Source of the DNA: Pseudoxanthomonas sp. JBR18
Lineage (GTDB): Bacteria; Pseudomonadota; Gammaproteobacteria; Xanthomonadales; Xanthomonadaceae
Reading direction: 5' to 3'
DNA: 64,000 nucleotides
Assembly: GCF_028198165.1 (NCBI RefSeq)
Contig: NZ_CP116339.1
Location: 4,532,556-4,596,555, forward strand
The notes under the pieces are model-generated. The model was not told the DNA's origin and did no database searches. It worked only from the letters and a program-made list of their open reading frames with translations. This document shows, in pieces, positions 9,824-19,190 of this stretch (the stretch's first letter is position 1; each line of letters starts with the position of its first letter). Made by a program: the position numbers and the translations under genes.

Positions 9824-11185
9824 ATGGCTGAAGCCGTCCGCCACGACAAGACCGCGCGCCAGCTCCGGCTGCTGTCCGATGCACTGGACAGCGGGCGCCT
9901 TGGCCCGGTCCGCAGGCTGGTCAACACCCTCTCTCCGGCCGAGATCGGCAACCTGCTCGAGTCGCTGCCCCCGGGCAAGCGCGAGGTGGTGTGGGGCCTG
10001 GTCGATCCGGAAGACGATGGCGAGGTGCTGGTCCACGTCGGCGACGAGGTGCGCGAAAGCCTGCTGGCCGAGATGGACCCCGACGAGATCATCGCGGCGG
10101 TCGAAGACCTGGATATCGACGACCTGGCCGACCTGGTCGAGGACCTGCCCGACACGGTCATCGACGAGGTCCTCAAGTCGATGGACCGCGAGAACCGCGA
10201 GCGTCTGGAGCAGGTGCTGTCCTACCCGGAGGACTCGGCCGGCCGCCTGATGAACCCGGACGTGGTCACGGTGCGGGCCGACGTCAACATCGAGGTCGTG
10301 CTGCGCTACCTGCGCCTGCGCGGCGAGTTGCCCGACCACACCGATTACCTGTTCGTGGTCAGCAAGAAGCACCAGTACCTGGGCCGCGTGCCGTTGGCCG
10401 CGCTGGTCACCCATGAGCCGTCCACGCCGATCAACCGCCTGATCGACGACGAGCAACCGGCCATCGACGTGGACGAGCACTCGGAAGGCGTCGCGCGCAA
10501 GTTCTCCGACCACGACTGGGTGTCGGCGCCGGTGGTGGACGACAACAACATCCTGCTCGGCCGCATCACCATCGACGACGTGGTGGACATCATCCGCGAA
10601 CAGGCCGAACACCAGGCCTTGAGCGCGGCCGGCCTGGACGAGGACGAGGACCTGTTCTCGCCGATCCGGCGTGCCTTCCGCCGGCGCATGCTGTGGCTGG
10701 GCATCAACTTGGGCACGGCCTTCATCGCCTCCAGCGTGGTCCAGCAGTTCGAAGGCACCATCGCCAAGCTGGTCGCACTGGCCGCGCTGATGCCCATCGT
10801 GGCCGGCATGGGCGGCAACGCCGGCACCCAGGTGCTGGCGCTGATGATCCGTGGCCTGGCCCTGGGCCAGATCGGTGGGTCCAACGTCTATGTCCTGTTG
10901 CGCAAGGAACTGGGCGTAGCCCTGATCAACGGGCTGGGGCTGGGCACGCTGCTGGGCTTGATCGTGCTGGTCTGGTTCCGCCAGCCGGGGTTGTCGCTGG
11001 TGATCGGGATCGCGCTGACCCTCAACCTGCTGACCGCGGCGGCCGGCGGCGTGGGCGTGCCGCTGCTGCTCAAGCGCATGGGGTTCGACCCCGCCCTGGC
11101 CGGCAGCGTCATCCTGACCACGCTGACCGACGTGATGGGCTTCATGAGTTTCCTCGGCCTGGCCACGCTGGTCCTGCTGCACTGA
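9824..11185 (+). CDS. mgtE: Magnesium transporter MgtE
   Basis: A 453-residue Mg2+ channel. Residues about 1-130 form the superhelical N domain (SPAEIGNLLESLPPGKREVV; repeated acidic DDLADLVEDLP helices). Residues about 130-260 hold the paired CBS domains that sense Mg2+ (FVVSKKHQYLGRVPLAAL; VVDDNNILLGRITIDDVVDI). Residues about 280-453 hold five membrane helices with the pore signature ALMPIVAGMGGNAGTQ. The length is typical. It follows ptsI by 172 bases, an arrangement shared with other xanthomonads. Confidence 0.95.
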   Translation: MAEAVRHDKTARQLRLLSDALDSGRLGPVRRLVNTLSPAEIGNLLESLPPGKREVVWGLVDPEDDGEVLVHVGDEVRESLLAEMDPDEIIAAVEDLDIDDLADLVEDLPDTVIDEVLKSMDRENRERLEQVLSYPEDSAGRLMNPDVVTVRADVNIEVVLRYLRLRGELPDHTDYLFVVSKKHQYLGRVPLAALVTHEPSTPINRLIDDEQPAIDVDEHSEGVARKFSDHDWVSAPVVDDNNILLGRITIDDVVDIIREQAEHQALSAAGLDEDEDLFSPIRRAFRRRMLWLGINLGTAFIASSVVQQFEGTIAKLVALAALMPIVAGMGGNAGTQVLALMIRGLALGQIGGSNVYVLLRKELGVALINGLGLGTLLGLIVLVWFRQPGLSLVIGIALTLNLLTAAAGGVGVPLLLKRMGFDPALAGSVILTTLTDVMGFMSFLGLATLVLLH

Positions 11186-11258
11186 TCGCTGCGCTGCGGC
11201 GTGTGCCAGCGGCCGCGGCACACCATACTGGCGACCTCGCATGTAAACGATTCCAGTC

Positions 11259-12047
11259 ATGTCCCTTCGCCTGTTGCTGCTCCTGCTCAGCGCCCTGATG
11301 CTCACGGCCTGCGCCCATGTCCGCCACGCCACGCCCGGACATTTCGTCGCACGCCAGGTCCAGGTCGACGGCGCCTGGCATCGCTATCAGGTCTTCGTTC
11401 CGGCACGGTCGGCCTACCCCGGCAAACCCGCGCTGGTGCTGTTCCTGCACGGCTCGGGCGAGCGCGGCAGCGACAACGCCTCACAGCTCAAGGCCGGCCT
11501 TGGGCCTTACCTGAAACAGCACACAGCCGACTTCCCCGCCGTGGTGGTGATGCCGCAGGTGCCCGATGGCGAAGAATGGACCGGCACCAACGCGCGCGTG
11601 GCCCTGGCCGCGCAGGCGGCCGCCCTCGATGAGTTCGGCGCCGACCCGGACCGGGTCTACCTGACCGGCATGTCGATGGGGGGCTACGGGACGTGGGAGG
11701 TCGCGCTGATGGACCCGGACCGCTTCGCCGCACTGGTGCCGGTCTGCGGCGCGGTGCATCCCAACCGTCCCGATCGCCCTAGCCTGCGTGTCACCGAGGT
11801 GGACGGCGTGGCCGACCCGTACGCGGACATCGCCCGGCGACTGGGCGGCAAACCGATCTGGATCTTCCACGGCGCGCTGGACGATGTGGTCCCGCTGGAA
11901 GACGACCACCGCCTGGTCGCCGCGTTCAAGGCCCAGGGCACGCCGGTGCGTTACACCGAACTGCCACAGGCCAACCACAACGCCTGGGATCCGACCTATG
12001 CCGACCCGGCCATGTGGTCCTGGCTGCTGGCCCAGCACCGCCACTGA
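11259..12047 (+). CDS. Lipoprotein alpha/beta hydrolase (esterase-like)
   Basis: A 262-residue secreted hydrolase. The lipobox LTAC ends a 20-residue signal, so the mature protein should be lipidated at Cys20. The fold shows an oxyanion segment LFLHGSGERGSDN, the nucleophile elbow GMSMGGYGTWE, an Asp in FHGALDDVVPLEDD and a His in QANHNAWDPTYADP, a complete catalytic triad. The architecture matches the dienelactone hydrolase/phospholipase-like or PHB-depolymerase-like prolyl oligopeptidase clan, and the substrate is unknown. It stands alone behind mgtE. Confidence 0.85.
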   Translation: MSLRLLLLLLSALMLTACAHVRHATPGHFVARQVQVDGAWHRYQVFVPARSAYPGKPALVLFLHGSGERGSDNASQLKAGLGPYLKQHTADFPAVVVMPQVPDGEEWTGTNARVALAAQAAALDEFGADPDRVYLTGMSMGGYGTWEVALMDPDRFAALVPVCGAVHPNRPDRPSLRVTEVDGVADPYADIARRLGGKPIWIFHGALDDVVPLEDDHRLVAAFKAQGTPVRYTELPQANHNAWDPTYADPAMWSWLLAQHRH

Positions 12048-12129
12048 GCAGCACGGAACGCCGCGGCGCCGCTTGCCACGGACCTGATGATCGGCGACAT
12101 TCGCCGCACATCGGCTGGGACGTCGAATC

Positions 12130-12864
12130 ATGCACGCGTCGTGGAAGACCTGGCTGCTTGCGTTGTCCTGTGCATCGCCCGCCATCGCGCAAGCGCAGGT
12201 GGAGATGGTCGAGAGCCGCCTCTATTACCAGGCCGAACCCGCGACCGGGTTTGCCTACCGCGATGACGTCGGCAAGGCCACCAAAGCCATGCTCGCCGGC
12301 GACATGGCGACCGCCGCCCCGCTTCTCGAGCGAGCCATCAAGTACTGCGATGCCCAGCGCAACCAGCCAGGCCGCAAGAGCGTGAGCTTCTCCAGCCGCC
12401 GCGAATACGAGCAGTACATGGAGGGGCCCGGCAAGGGCCAGCCGACCGAATGGCTGGACATCGCCTGTGCCTCGGCCTACCAGCAGGCCGGTTATGCGCT
12501 GGCGGGCGCGCGCCGGCCAGCCGAGGCGCTGACCTATCTGGAAATTGCCACGCAGGTCGGACCGTACTATCCGGTCGCCTGGACCGAGAAAGGCTTCGTC
12601 CTCAACCAGTTGGGACAGCCTGCACAAGCGCTGGAGGCCTATACCACCGCCCTTGAAGTCGCCCGCGCGCATCCGGAGGCCGCCTACGTCAGCGCCGTCG
12701 CCTGGCGCGGCATCGGCTACTCCAAGGTGGAACTGAAGGATCTGGAAGGCGGACGCGAAGCCTACCAGCAGTCGCTGCAGCTCGAGCCGGGCAACGCCAC
12801 CGCCGTGCGCGAACTGGACTACATCGCACAACGGCAAGCGACCGGGAACCCACCTGCGCCTTGA
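12130..12864 (+). CDS. Secreted tetratricopeptide-repeat protein
   Basis: A 244-residue protein with a signal peptide (TWLLALSCASPAIAQAQ, probable cleavage after AQA). The mature part contains at least three TPR-like helix pairs: AGYALAGARRPAEALTYLEI, KGFVLNQLGQPAQALEAYTT and GYSKVELKDLEGGREAYQQS. TPR domains bind protein partners, so a periplasmic scaffold role is likely, but nothing points to a partner. The next gene is a peroxiredoxin on the same strand 75 bases away. Confidence 0.8.
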   Translation: MHASWKTWLLALSCASPAIAQAQVEMVESRLYYQAEPATGFAYRDDVGKATKAMLAGDMATAAPLLERAIKYCDAQRNQPGRKSVSFSSRREYEQYMEGPGKGQPTEWLDIACASAYQQAGYALAGARRPAEALTYLEIATQVGPYYPVAWTEKGFVLNQLGQPAQALEAYTTALEVARAHPEAAYVSAVAWRGIGYSKVELKDLEGGREAYQQSLQLEPGNATAVRELDYIAQRQATGNPPAP

Positions 12865-12939
12865 GACAGCCGACGCCGCGTACGGCGAGCAGGCAAACAG
12901 GCGTATAACGGTCGCCGTTCTCGTCTGGAGCCTATTGCC

Positions 12940-13491
12940 ATGAAAACCCGCTTCAAGTTTGCTGCCGGCCTGATCGGCACGCTGGCCCTGGCCTGCACGG
13001 CGTCGGCCGCGCTGAAGGAAGGCGCCAAGGCCCCGGAATTCAGCCTGCCGGCCTATCTGGCGGGCAAGCCGTTCACCTTCGACCTGGATGGCGCGCTGAA
13101 GAAGGGCCCGGTGGTGGTGTACTTCTTTCCGGCCGCCAACACTTCTGGCTGCAACCTGGAGGCGCATCTGTTCTCCGAGGCGGTCGACAAGTTCAAGGCA
13201 CACGGTGCGACGGTCATCGGCGTGACCGCGGGCAACACCGACCAGCTGGCCGAGTTCTCGAAGAACACCGAGACCTGCGGCGGCAAGTTCCCGGTCGCCG
13301 CCGATGACGGGGCGAAGATCGCCAAGGAATACGACGCCGTGCTGCCGATGAAGCCCGGCTGGTCCAACCGCACCTCGTATGTGATCGGCCAGAACGGCAA
13401 CGTCGTCCATGTCTATTCGGACATCAACCCGAAGCAGCACGTGACCGAAACCCTCAGCGCGGTCGAGTCGCTCGAGCACGCCGGGCATTGA
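12940..13491 (+). CDS. Exported peroxiredoxin (BCP/AhpC-TSA family)
   Basis: A 183-residue protein with a cleavable signal (residues 1-23, ending TASAA). The thioredoxin fold begins EGAKAPEFSLPAYLAGK. The peroxidatic motif is VVYFFPAANTSGCNLEA, matching PxxxTxxC with the Cys of TSGC. A second Cys in TETCGGKFPV about 40 residues on could act as resolving residue. It reduces peroxides, and the signal places it in the periplasm, unlike cytoplasmic Bcp. The upstream segment has a TATAAC near 12904 that could be a -10 element. Confidence 0.87.
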   Translation: MKTRFKFAAGLIGTLALACTASAALKEGAKAPEFSLPAYLAGKPFTFDLDGALKKGPVVVYFFPAANTSGCNLEAHLFSEAVDKFKAHGATVIGVTAGNTDQLAEFSKNTETCGGKFPVAADDGAKIAKEYDAVLPMKPGWSNRTSYVIGQNGNVVHVYSDINPKQHVTETLSAVESLEHAGH

Positions 13492-13539
13492 ACCAGCGCG
13501 CGCGATGGTCCCGCATGGAGGCGGGTGCGATCTGACGGC

Positions 13540-14031
13540 ATGTCCTCGCTGAAATACCTCGCCGGCTATCCCACGCATCTGCAGGACCAGGTGCGTGCTC
13601 TGCTCGATGCCGGCAAGCTCGGCGACGTAATCGCCCGGCGCTACGGGCAAGCGCATGCCGTGCGCAACGACCGCCAGCTCTACGACTACACCCAGGCGCT
13701 CAAGGAGCGCCACCTGCGCTCGGCCCAGCCGCTGCACAAGGTGGTCTACGACGGCAAGCTGCAGGTCATCAAGCACGCCCTGGGCACGCACACCACGCTG
13801 TCGCGCGTGCAGGGCGCCCGTCTCAAGGCCAGCCGCGAGATCCGCATCGCCAGCGTCTTCCGCGATGCGCCGGCCGCCTTTCTGGAGATGATCGTGGTCC
13901 ACGAGCTGGCCCACATGCGCGAGGCGGAGCACAACAAGGCCTTCTACCAGTTGTGCACGCACATGACCCCGGACTACCACCAGCGCGAGTTCGACCTGCG
14001 CCTGTATCTAACCGAGCTGGAGCATCGCTGA
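13540..14031 (+). CDS. YgjP-like zinc metallopeptidase (DUF45/M48-related)
   Basis: ATG 13540 gives 163 residues. A GTG at 13525 would add five, and neither start has an ideal ribosome site (GGAGG lies at 13517-13521). The zinc motif is VVHELAHMRE (HExxH) followed by HNKAFYQLCTHMTPDYHQRE, the spacing seen in YgjP/DUF45 proteins. The N-terminal half (YTQALKERHLRSAQPLHKVV) also fits the family. Its substrate is unknown. A hairpin follows the stop codon. Confidence 0.82.
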   Translation: MSSLKYLAGYPTHLQDQVRALLDAGKLGDVIARRYGQAHAVRNDRQLYDYTQALKERHLRSAQPLHKVVYDGKLQVIKHALGTHTTLSRVQGARLKASREIRIASVFRDAPAAFLEMIVVHELAHMREAEHNKAFYQLCTHMTPDYHQREFDLRLYLTELEHR

Positions 14032-14036
14032 ACCGG

Positions 14037-14059
14037 CTTGCCACGCGAGGCGTGGCAAG
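14037..14059 (+). terminator. Perfect 10-bp hairpin after the YgjP-like gene
   Basis: CTTGCCACGC, a GAG loop, then the exact complement GCGTGGCAAG, starting six bases after the stop codon. A short G/T-rich stretch follows but no T-run, so it may act as a weak or Rho-assisted terminator. Confidence 0.5.
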
Positions 14060-14561
14060 CAGCGACGGCGTTGTTCCGCCCTCGCTGCGACCATCCCGAT
14101 CCGCCCTGGGCCGCCGCGTCCAGGTTTGATGGACGCGTCGCCTTGGCAGCGCCGGCCGGCTCCTGACGTCCACAGCGCCGGGACCGGCATTACCGCGACA
14201 GCGGCGGGAGGCACGGTACTGCGCGTGACAGGACAGAAGTGCTCCTGCGCGGCGCCCGATAGCGATCCCGATCACGCGACCTGGACGGACCAGTGCAAGA
14301 CCGTCACCCATTTCCGGATCGACCTGACCCAGGCAAGCCAGACACCGCGCCTCACGCGCAACGCCGGCGTCGACTCCGCTCGAATGGAAACCACCAAGCG
14401 GGTCGACTGTCGACTGCCCCACGCCGTGCCGCACCCAGCATGAAGGTCGCATCGACGCGCCAGTCCGCCTCCTGAAACTGGGGGCCAGGCCTGAGGCCGC
14501 GCCTGGGCGATGCGGGCCGCTCGGGTTCCTGCATAATCGGTCCTTAGGGGAACCACACCAG
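14060..14561 (+). other. About 500 bp without a recognisable gene, upstream of the GGDEF gene
   Basis: An open frame at 14126-14443 encodes 105 residues of low-complexity, non-family sequence with no ribosome site and is probably fortuitous. Close to the downstream gene, TGCATAAT at about 14530-14537 could be an extended -10 element of its promoter, followed by AGGGGAACC as a weak ribosome site. I see no structured RNA or repeats. Confidence 0.35.
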
Positions 14562-17500
14562 ATGAATCGACTCGGCGCAGTGCTTGTAGGCCTGCTGTGC
14601 TGTGCCATGGCCACCGCCCAGGCGGCGACCGGCACGGGCACCCCGGCCCGTGCGCTGGATCTGGCCGACCTGGAATCGCCTGCGTTTACCAATTTCACCA
14701 CCACCGACGGGCTGCCCGACGCAGGCGTGCTGTCCATCGCCGTGGACCGCGAAGGCTTTGTCTGGGGCGCCTCCGGCGCAGGCATCTACCGCTACGACGG
14801 ACGTCGCTGGTCCGCCAGCCCCGATCCTGCCGTCGCGCATCCGGCGACCAGCGTCTTCGTCGACCGTACCGGAAGACTCTGGGCGGCCTTCCGCAACACC
14901 GGGCTGGCGTTCTACGACGGCCAGCAGTGGCATGCCAAGACCACGGCCAACGGCCTGCCGTCCAATCAGATCCACCGGTTCGCCGAGACCGTCGATGCGT
15001 CCGGTACGGTGACCCTGTGGGCGCTGACCTGGGACCGCGGCCTGATGCGTCTGGCCAGCGAGCATTGGGAACTGGACCCCGGCAACGCCTCGCTACCGGC
15101 CGATCCGCTGCGCTCCCTGGCCCAGACCCGGCAACTGGGCGCGCCCGGCCGACAGTGGCTGGGCACCAACGCGCGCGGGCTGTGGTACCGCGATTCCGGC
15201 CAAACCGATTGGCGACCGTGGGAAGGCCACCAGCTGGATGCCAACCAGGTGGAGGACCTGCTGCCGGTCATGCAGGACGGCCACGAAGCGCTGTGGATTT
15301 CCACCTATACCGGCGGCCTATGGCGCATGCGCGCCGACGACATGCGCCACTGGAGCGCGAAGACCGGCGACTTCCCCAGCAAGATCGTCTACACGATCGC
15401 CAGCACGGCCATGTCCGACGGCAGCCGGGCGATCTGGGTGTCCAGCCGGGCCGGCCTGCTGCGCGTCCACGGGGACACCTTCCAGCTGTTCGATCGGCGC
15501 GACGGTCTGCGTTCCAACCTGGTCCGCGATGTCGTGGCCTGGCACACCCCCGACGGCCTGGACGTGCTGTGGATGGCGACCGATGACGGCGTGGCCCGCA
15601 CCGTCCTGGGCGCGAACCCCTGGGCCGTGGCCTCGCGGATGGGCGCCGACGCGCTGGGCGTGTTCGGGTTCCTGGTCGAGCCGGACGGCAAGGGCGGCGA
15701 GCGCCTGTGGGTGAGCTCGTCCGGCGAGGGCCTGGCGCTCTACCAGGACCAGCGCTGGCACCGCTTCACCACCGAAGAGGGCGTGCCGCCGGACGCGAAC
15801 ATCGGCTCGGTCATGCGCACCCTCGATGCCGAGGGACGTAGCACCCACTGGGTCAGCCTGCGCGGCGGTGCACTGCTGCGACGTGGCCCGGCGGCTCAGC
15901 GCTTCGAGCCGATGACCACGCCGTGGCGCCAGACCACCGGCGAGATGGTGTACGACACGCTGGTGCGCCCGTTCGAGGGATCGCGTGAACAGTGGTTCGC
16001 CACGCGCGAGACCGGCCTGTACCGCCTGCGGGAGGATCGCTGGACGCACTACCCCTCACCGGATCCGCGCGTGCCGTGGCGGGCCATGCGTATCCGCGAG
16101 GTCATCGATGCGCATGGACGGGCCTGGCTGTGGGCGGCCACCAGTCAGGGACTGGCCCGGTTCGACGGCGACCGCTGGACCGTCATGTCCCACGATATCG
16201 GCATGCCGGAGACCAACACGATCGGGATGACCCTGATCCCCGACCGGCATGGACGCCAGATTCTCTGGGTCGGCACCAGCAGTGCCGGCGTCACCCGCGT
16301 GGATGTCAGCGTGCCGTTGGCACCGCGCGTCTTGCCCAACGACCTGCCGCCGCCGCCGGATCCGAGCATCTACAACCCGGCCCCCGACAGCGCCGGCCGC
16401 GTCTACCTGTGCACCAACAATGGCGTGCAACTGCTCACGCCCGATGGCGACGGCTACACGAGCCGCGTGTTCACCCGGCACGACGGCCTGCTGCACCAGG
16501 AATGCAACTACGTCCATACCGTCGATGCGCACGACCGCTTCTGGGCCGGCACCCTCGGCGGTCTTGAGGTCTACGACCCGCGGCGCGAACTGCACGACAC
16601 CCAGCCCAAGCGCCTGAAACTGACCGGACTGGCGGTCGACGGCACGCCGGCCGAAGGACGTCCGCTGCGCGTCCCCGCCGACGCCCGCGAGATCCGCGTG
16701 GACTTCGCGCTGCTGTCCTGGTTCCGCGAGGCGGATTCGCGCTTCAGGACCCAACTGCTGGGCTACGAGTCCGCGCCCACGGCCTGGAGCGAACAGAATT
16801 TCCGCACGTTCAATGCGCTGCCGCCCGGCCGCTACCGCCTGCGGATCGAGGCCCACGATCATGCGGACAACCCCAGCGTGCCGGTGGAACTGCCCATCGT
16901 CATCGCCGCGGCCTGGTGGCAAACCCAATGGACGGTGGCTGCGGCGGCAATGCTCCTGGCGGCGCTGATCTACGCGCTGGTGCGGTGGCGCACCTATCAC
17001 CTGCGCGCGCGCCAGTCGGTGCTGGAACAGCATGTGGCCGAACGCACCGCCGAACTGCATGCCGCCAACGCGCGCCTGCACGCCCTGTCCTATCGCGACG
17101 AACTGACCGGCCTGGACAACCGCCGACGTCTGCTCGAGGTGCTTGCGCCGCCCGCCGAAGGCAGTCAGCCCAGCAGCCTGATCCTCTTGGACGTGGACCA
17201 CTTCAAGGCCTTCAACGACCGCCACGGCCACCCTGCCGGCGACGAGGCCCTGCGCCGGGTCGCCGAGGCACTGCGCACCTGCATTCCGAGCGACGCCCAC
17301 GTGGCCCGTCACGGCGGCGAGGAATTTGCCTGCGTGCTCCCCGAGGCCGACCTGCCGCGCGCGCTCCGGGTGGCCGAGTGCATCCGCGCCGCCGTGGCCG
17401 CTTGCCCGATCCCAGTGCCAGGCCACAGCGCACCGCGCCACGTCACCATCAGCGCCGGCGTGGCCGCCCTGGAGATCACCACGCGCGAGGACATGTTGCG

Positions 17501-17582
17501 CCTGTTCAACGATGCCGACCTGGCGCTCTACCAGGCCAAGGCGCAGGGACGCGATCGCGTCCAGGCCTACGTGACGCCCTGA
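14562..17582 (+). CDS. Periplasmic beta-propeller sensor diguanylate cyclase (Reg_prop / Y_Y_Y / GGDEF)
   Basis: A 1006-residue transmembrane signalling enzyme. Residues 1-22 are a signal peptide. Residues about 35-680 carry repeated propeller blades of the two-component regulator type (FTTTDGLPDAGVLSIAVDRE; GFVWGASGAGIYRYDG; further blades ending in LWVGT- or LWISTYTGG-like strands). A Y_Y_Y domain follows (FALLSWFREADSRFRTQLLG). One membrane helix (AAAMLLAALIYALVRW) is at about 790-805, then a short coiled coil (ERTAELHAANARLHALSYRD) and a GGDEF domain with an active GGEEF site near residue 918. It should make cyclic di-GMP in response to a periplasmic ligand, perhaps a glycan or protein fragment. 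I see no RxxD-type product-inhibition site. Confidence 0.92.
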   Translation: MNRLGAVLVGLLCCAMATAQAATGTGTPARALDLADLESPAFTNFTTTDGLPDAGVLSIAVDREGFVWGASGAGIYRYDGRRWSASPDPAVAHPATSVFVDRTGRLWAAFRNTGLAFYDGQQWHAKTTANGLPSNQIHRFAETVDASGTVTLWALTWDRGLMRLASEHWELDPGNASLPADPLRSLAQTRQLGAPGRQWLGTNARGLWYRDSGQTDWRPWEGHQLDANQVEDLLPVMQDGHEALWISTYTGGLWRMRADDMRHWSAKTGDFPSKIVYTIASTAMSDGSRAIWVSSRAGLLRVHGDTFQLFDRRDGLRSNLVRDVVAWHTPDGLDVLWMATDDGVARTVLGANPWAVASRMGADALGVFGFLVEPDGKGGERLWVSSSGEGLALYQDQRWHRFTTEEGVPPDANIGSVMRTLDAEGRSTHWVSLRGGALLRRGPAAQRFEPMTTPWRQTTGEMVYDTLVRPFEGSREQWFATRETGLYRLREDRWTHYPSPDPRVPWRAMRIREVIDAHGRAWLWAATSQGLARFDGDRWTVMSHDIGMPETNTIGMTLIPDRHGRQILWVGTSSAGVTRVDVSVPLAPRVLPNDLPPPPDPSIYNPAPDSAGRVYLCTNNGVQLLTPDGDGYTSRVFTRHDGLLHQECNYVHTVDAHDRFWAGTLGGLEVYDPRRELHDTQPKRLKLTGLAVDGTPAEGRPLRVPADAREIRVDFALLSWFREADSRFRTQLLGYESAPTAWSEQNFRTFNALPPGRYRLRIEAHDHADNPSVPVELPIVIAAAWWQTQWTVAAAAMLLAALIYALVRWRTYHLRARQSVLEQHVAERTAELHAANARLHALSYRDELTGLDNRRRLLEVLAPPAEGSQPSSLILLDVDHFKAFNDRHGHPAGDEALRRVAEALRTCIPSDAHVARHGGEEFACVLPEADLPRALRVAECIRAAVAACPIPVPGHSAPRHVTISAGVAALEITTREDMLRLFNDADLALYQAKAQGRDRVQAYVTP

Positions 17583-17649
17583 GCGCCATCCGCGGAACGC
17601 TCACCACCGGGCTGCTAGGCTCGAGGCTCTCCCCCAATCACCCACGCAT

Positions 17650-18129
17650 ATGCCCAGCCACATGCCGTCGGTGCTGTTCGTCTGCACCGGCAACATCTGC
17701 CGCTCCCCGACCGCCCAGGCACTGTTGCAGCACAAGGCCGCCGCCCTTGGCCTGCAGGTCACCACCGACAGCGCGGCGGTCACCACCGAAGAAGTGGGCA
17801 ATCCCCCAGATCGCCGCGCCCTGGCCGAACTGCGCCGGCGCGGCGTTCCGATGCCCGACCATCGCGCACGCCAGGTGCGCGACGAGGACTTCACTGCCTT
17901 CGACCTGGTGCTCGGCATGACCGCGCACCACGTGCATGCGCTTGAGCGCATGGCACCGGCGCACGCCACCGCGCGCATCGGGCTGTTGATGGATCACGCC
18001 GACGGACCACGGGCGCGCGATGTGCCCGATCCCTGGTACGGCGGCCAGCAGGAGTTCGTGGAGGCCTTCGACATGATCGAAGCCGGGGTCGAGGGCCTGC
18101 TGCACCAACACAAGGCGCGCGGTCGCTGA
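17650..18129 (+). CDS. Low-molecular-weight protein-tyrosine phosphatase
   Basis: A 159-residue cytoplasmic phosphatase. The active loop is FVCTGNICRSPTAQ (CX5R, Cys12 and Arg18 from ATG 17650). The general-acid Asp lies in VPDPWYGGQQEF near residue 130. An alternative ATG at 17662 removes four residues. LMW-PTPs often control exopolysaccharide tyrosine kinases, but no kinase is nearby. The next gene follows after only three bases, so the pair is co-transcribed. Confidence 0.92.
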   Translation: MPSHMPSVLFVCTGNICRSPTAQALLQHKAAALGLQVTTDSAAVTTEEVGNPPDRRALAELRRRGVPMPDHRARQVRDEDFTAFDLVLGMTAHHVHALERMAPAHATARIGLLMDHADGPRARDVPDPWYGGQQEFVEAFDMIEAGVEGLLHQHKARGR

Positions 18130-18132
18130 GCC

Positions 18133-18987
18133 GTGCACGACGCCGATCGCATCGAGGCGCTGCTCGGGCGGCGTCCCGACCGGCTGACGCCCTTGTCGGG
18201 CGGCGACATCGCACGCAGCCTGTGCGCGGAGCTGGACGAGGGCACGCGGGTGATGGCCAAGTTCGCCCGTCCCGGCCAACCCTCGCTGACCCTGGAGGCG
18301 CGCATGCTGGCCGATCTGCGCAAGGCGGGCCTGCCGGTCCCCGACACCCTGGCCGTCGCCGATGACCTGATGCTCCTGGCGTGGATCGATCCTGGCCAGC
18401 GCGGCTGGGATGCGCACGCCGAGCACGCCGCAGGCCGTGCCATCGCCACCCTGCACATGCAGCCGGTCGGAGCGGCCTTCGGCCATGACTACGACACCGT
18501 GATCGCCAGCCTGGCCCAGGGCAATCCGTCGGTCGCGGACTGGAGCGTCTTCTATGGCGAGCACCGCCTGCTGGCCAGGGCCCGCAGCGCGCATGCCATC
18601 GGGCGACTACCGTCGGCGCTGTTGACACGCATCGAGACACTCAGCGACCAACTGGCGCGCTGGGTGCCTGCGCGTGTCCGACCCAGCCTGCTGCATGGCG
18701 ATCTGTGGGGCGGCAACATGCTGCCAGCGGCCGACGGTGAGGCCTGCTTCATCGACCCGGCAATCTATCGCGGTCATGGCGAGGTCGACCTGGCCATGGC
18801 GCTGCTCTTCAACAGCGTGGGCGAGGCCTTCTTCGAGGGCTATCGCACGGTTGCCCCGGTGGATCCGGAGTTCTTCCGACATCGCTGCACGCTCTATCAG
18901 CTCTACCCCCTGCTGGTGCATGTGGAGCTGTTCGGCGCGTCATACCTGGACGCGGTGGCACGCGCGCTGGACCGCCTTGAGGTGTAG
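18133..18987 (+). CDS. Fructosamine-3-kinase family protein
   Basis: A 284-residue phosphotransferase of the aminoglycoside-phosphotransferase-like fold, with GTG start three bases after the phosphatase gene. It has a nucleotide-loop SGGDIARSLCAEL, a Lys in VMAKFARPGQ, the catalytic loop LLHGDLWGGNML and the metal Asp in CFIDPAIYRGHGEVDLAMA, all as in FN3K relatives. It may deglycate proteins or low-molecular-weight Amadori products. Pairing with an LMW phosphatase gene is common for bacterial FN3K homologues and suggests joint removal of sugar-phosphate adducts, which is inference. Confidence 0.88.
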   Translation: MHDADRIEALLGRRPDRLTPLSGGDIARSLCAELDEGTRVMAKFARPGQPSLTLEARMLADLRKAGLPVPDTLAVADDLMLLAWIDPGQRGWDAHAEHAAGRAIATLHMQPVGAAFGHDYDTVIASLAQGNPSVADWSVFYGEHRLLARARSAHAIGRLPSALLTRIETLSDQLARWVPARVRPSLLHGDLWGGNMLPAADGEACFIDPAIYRGHGEVDLAMALLFNSVGEAFFEGYRTVAPVDPEFFRHRCTLYQLYPLLVHVELFGASYLDAVARALDRLEV

Positions 18988-19019
18988 CACGCAGATGCGC
19001 GATGCAGTGCAGCATCCAC

Positions 19020-19040
19020 GGCCGCAAGATGCGGCCTTTC
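19020..19040 (+). terminator. Rho-independent terminator after the fructosamine-kinase gene
   Basis: GGCCGC, a five-base AAGAT loop, GCGGCC, then TTTCC. It is a six-pair all-G:C stem with a short T-run, 33 bases after the stop codon, correctly oriented for the two-gene phosphatase-kinase operon. Confidence 0.6.
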
Positions 19041-19190
19041 CACAACAAAGCTGAATCACCATGTCGCGGCATGCACGGCCGGCGCTGGATCTGCCCGGAC
19101 TTTCATGAATCCGACCCCGCACGTACACCACCCTTGAACACATCGCACTCGATCATGCGCGCCCGCTCGGCACCCCGGCAGAACCGCACC

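Noticed and set aside
14126..14443. 105-codon ORF upstream of the GGDEF gene
   Set aside because: No ribosome site, no family, low-complexity composition and poor codon pattern. Treated as non-coding.
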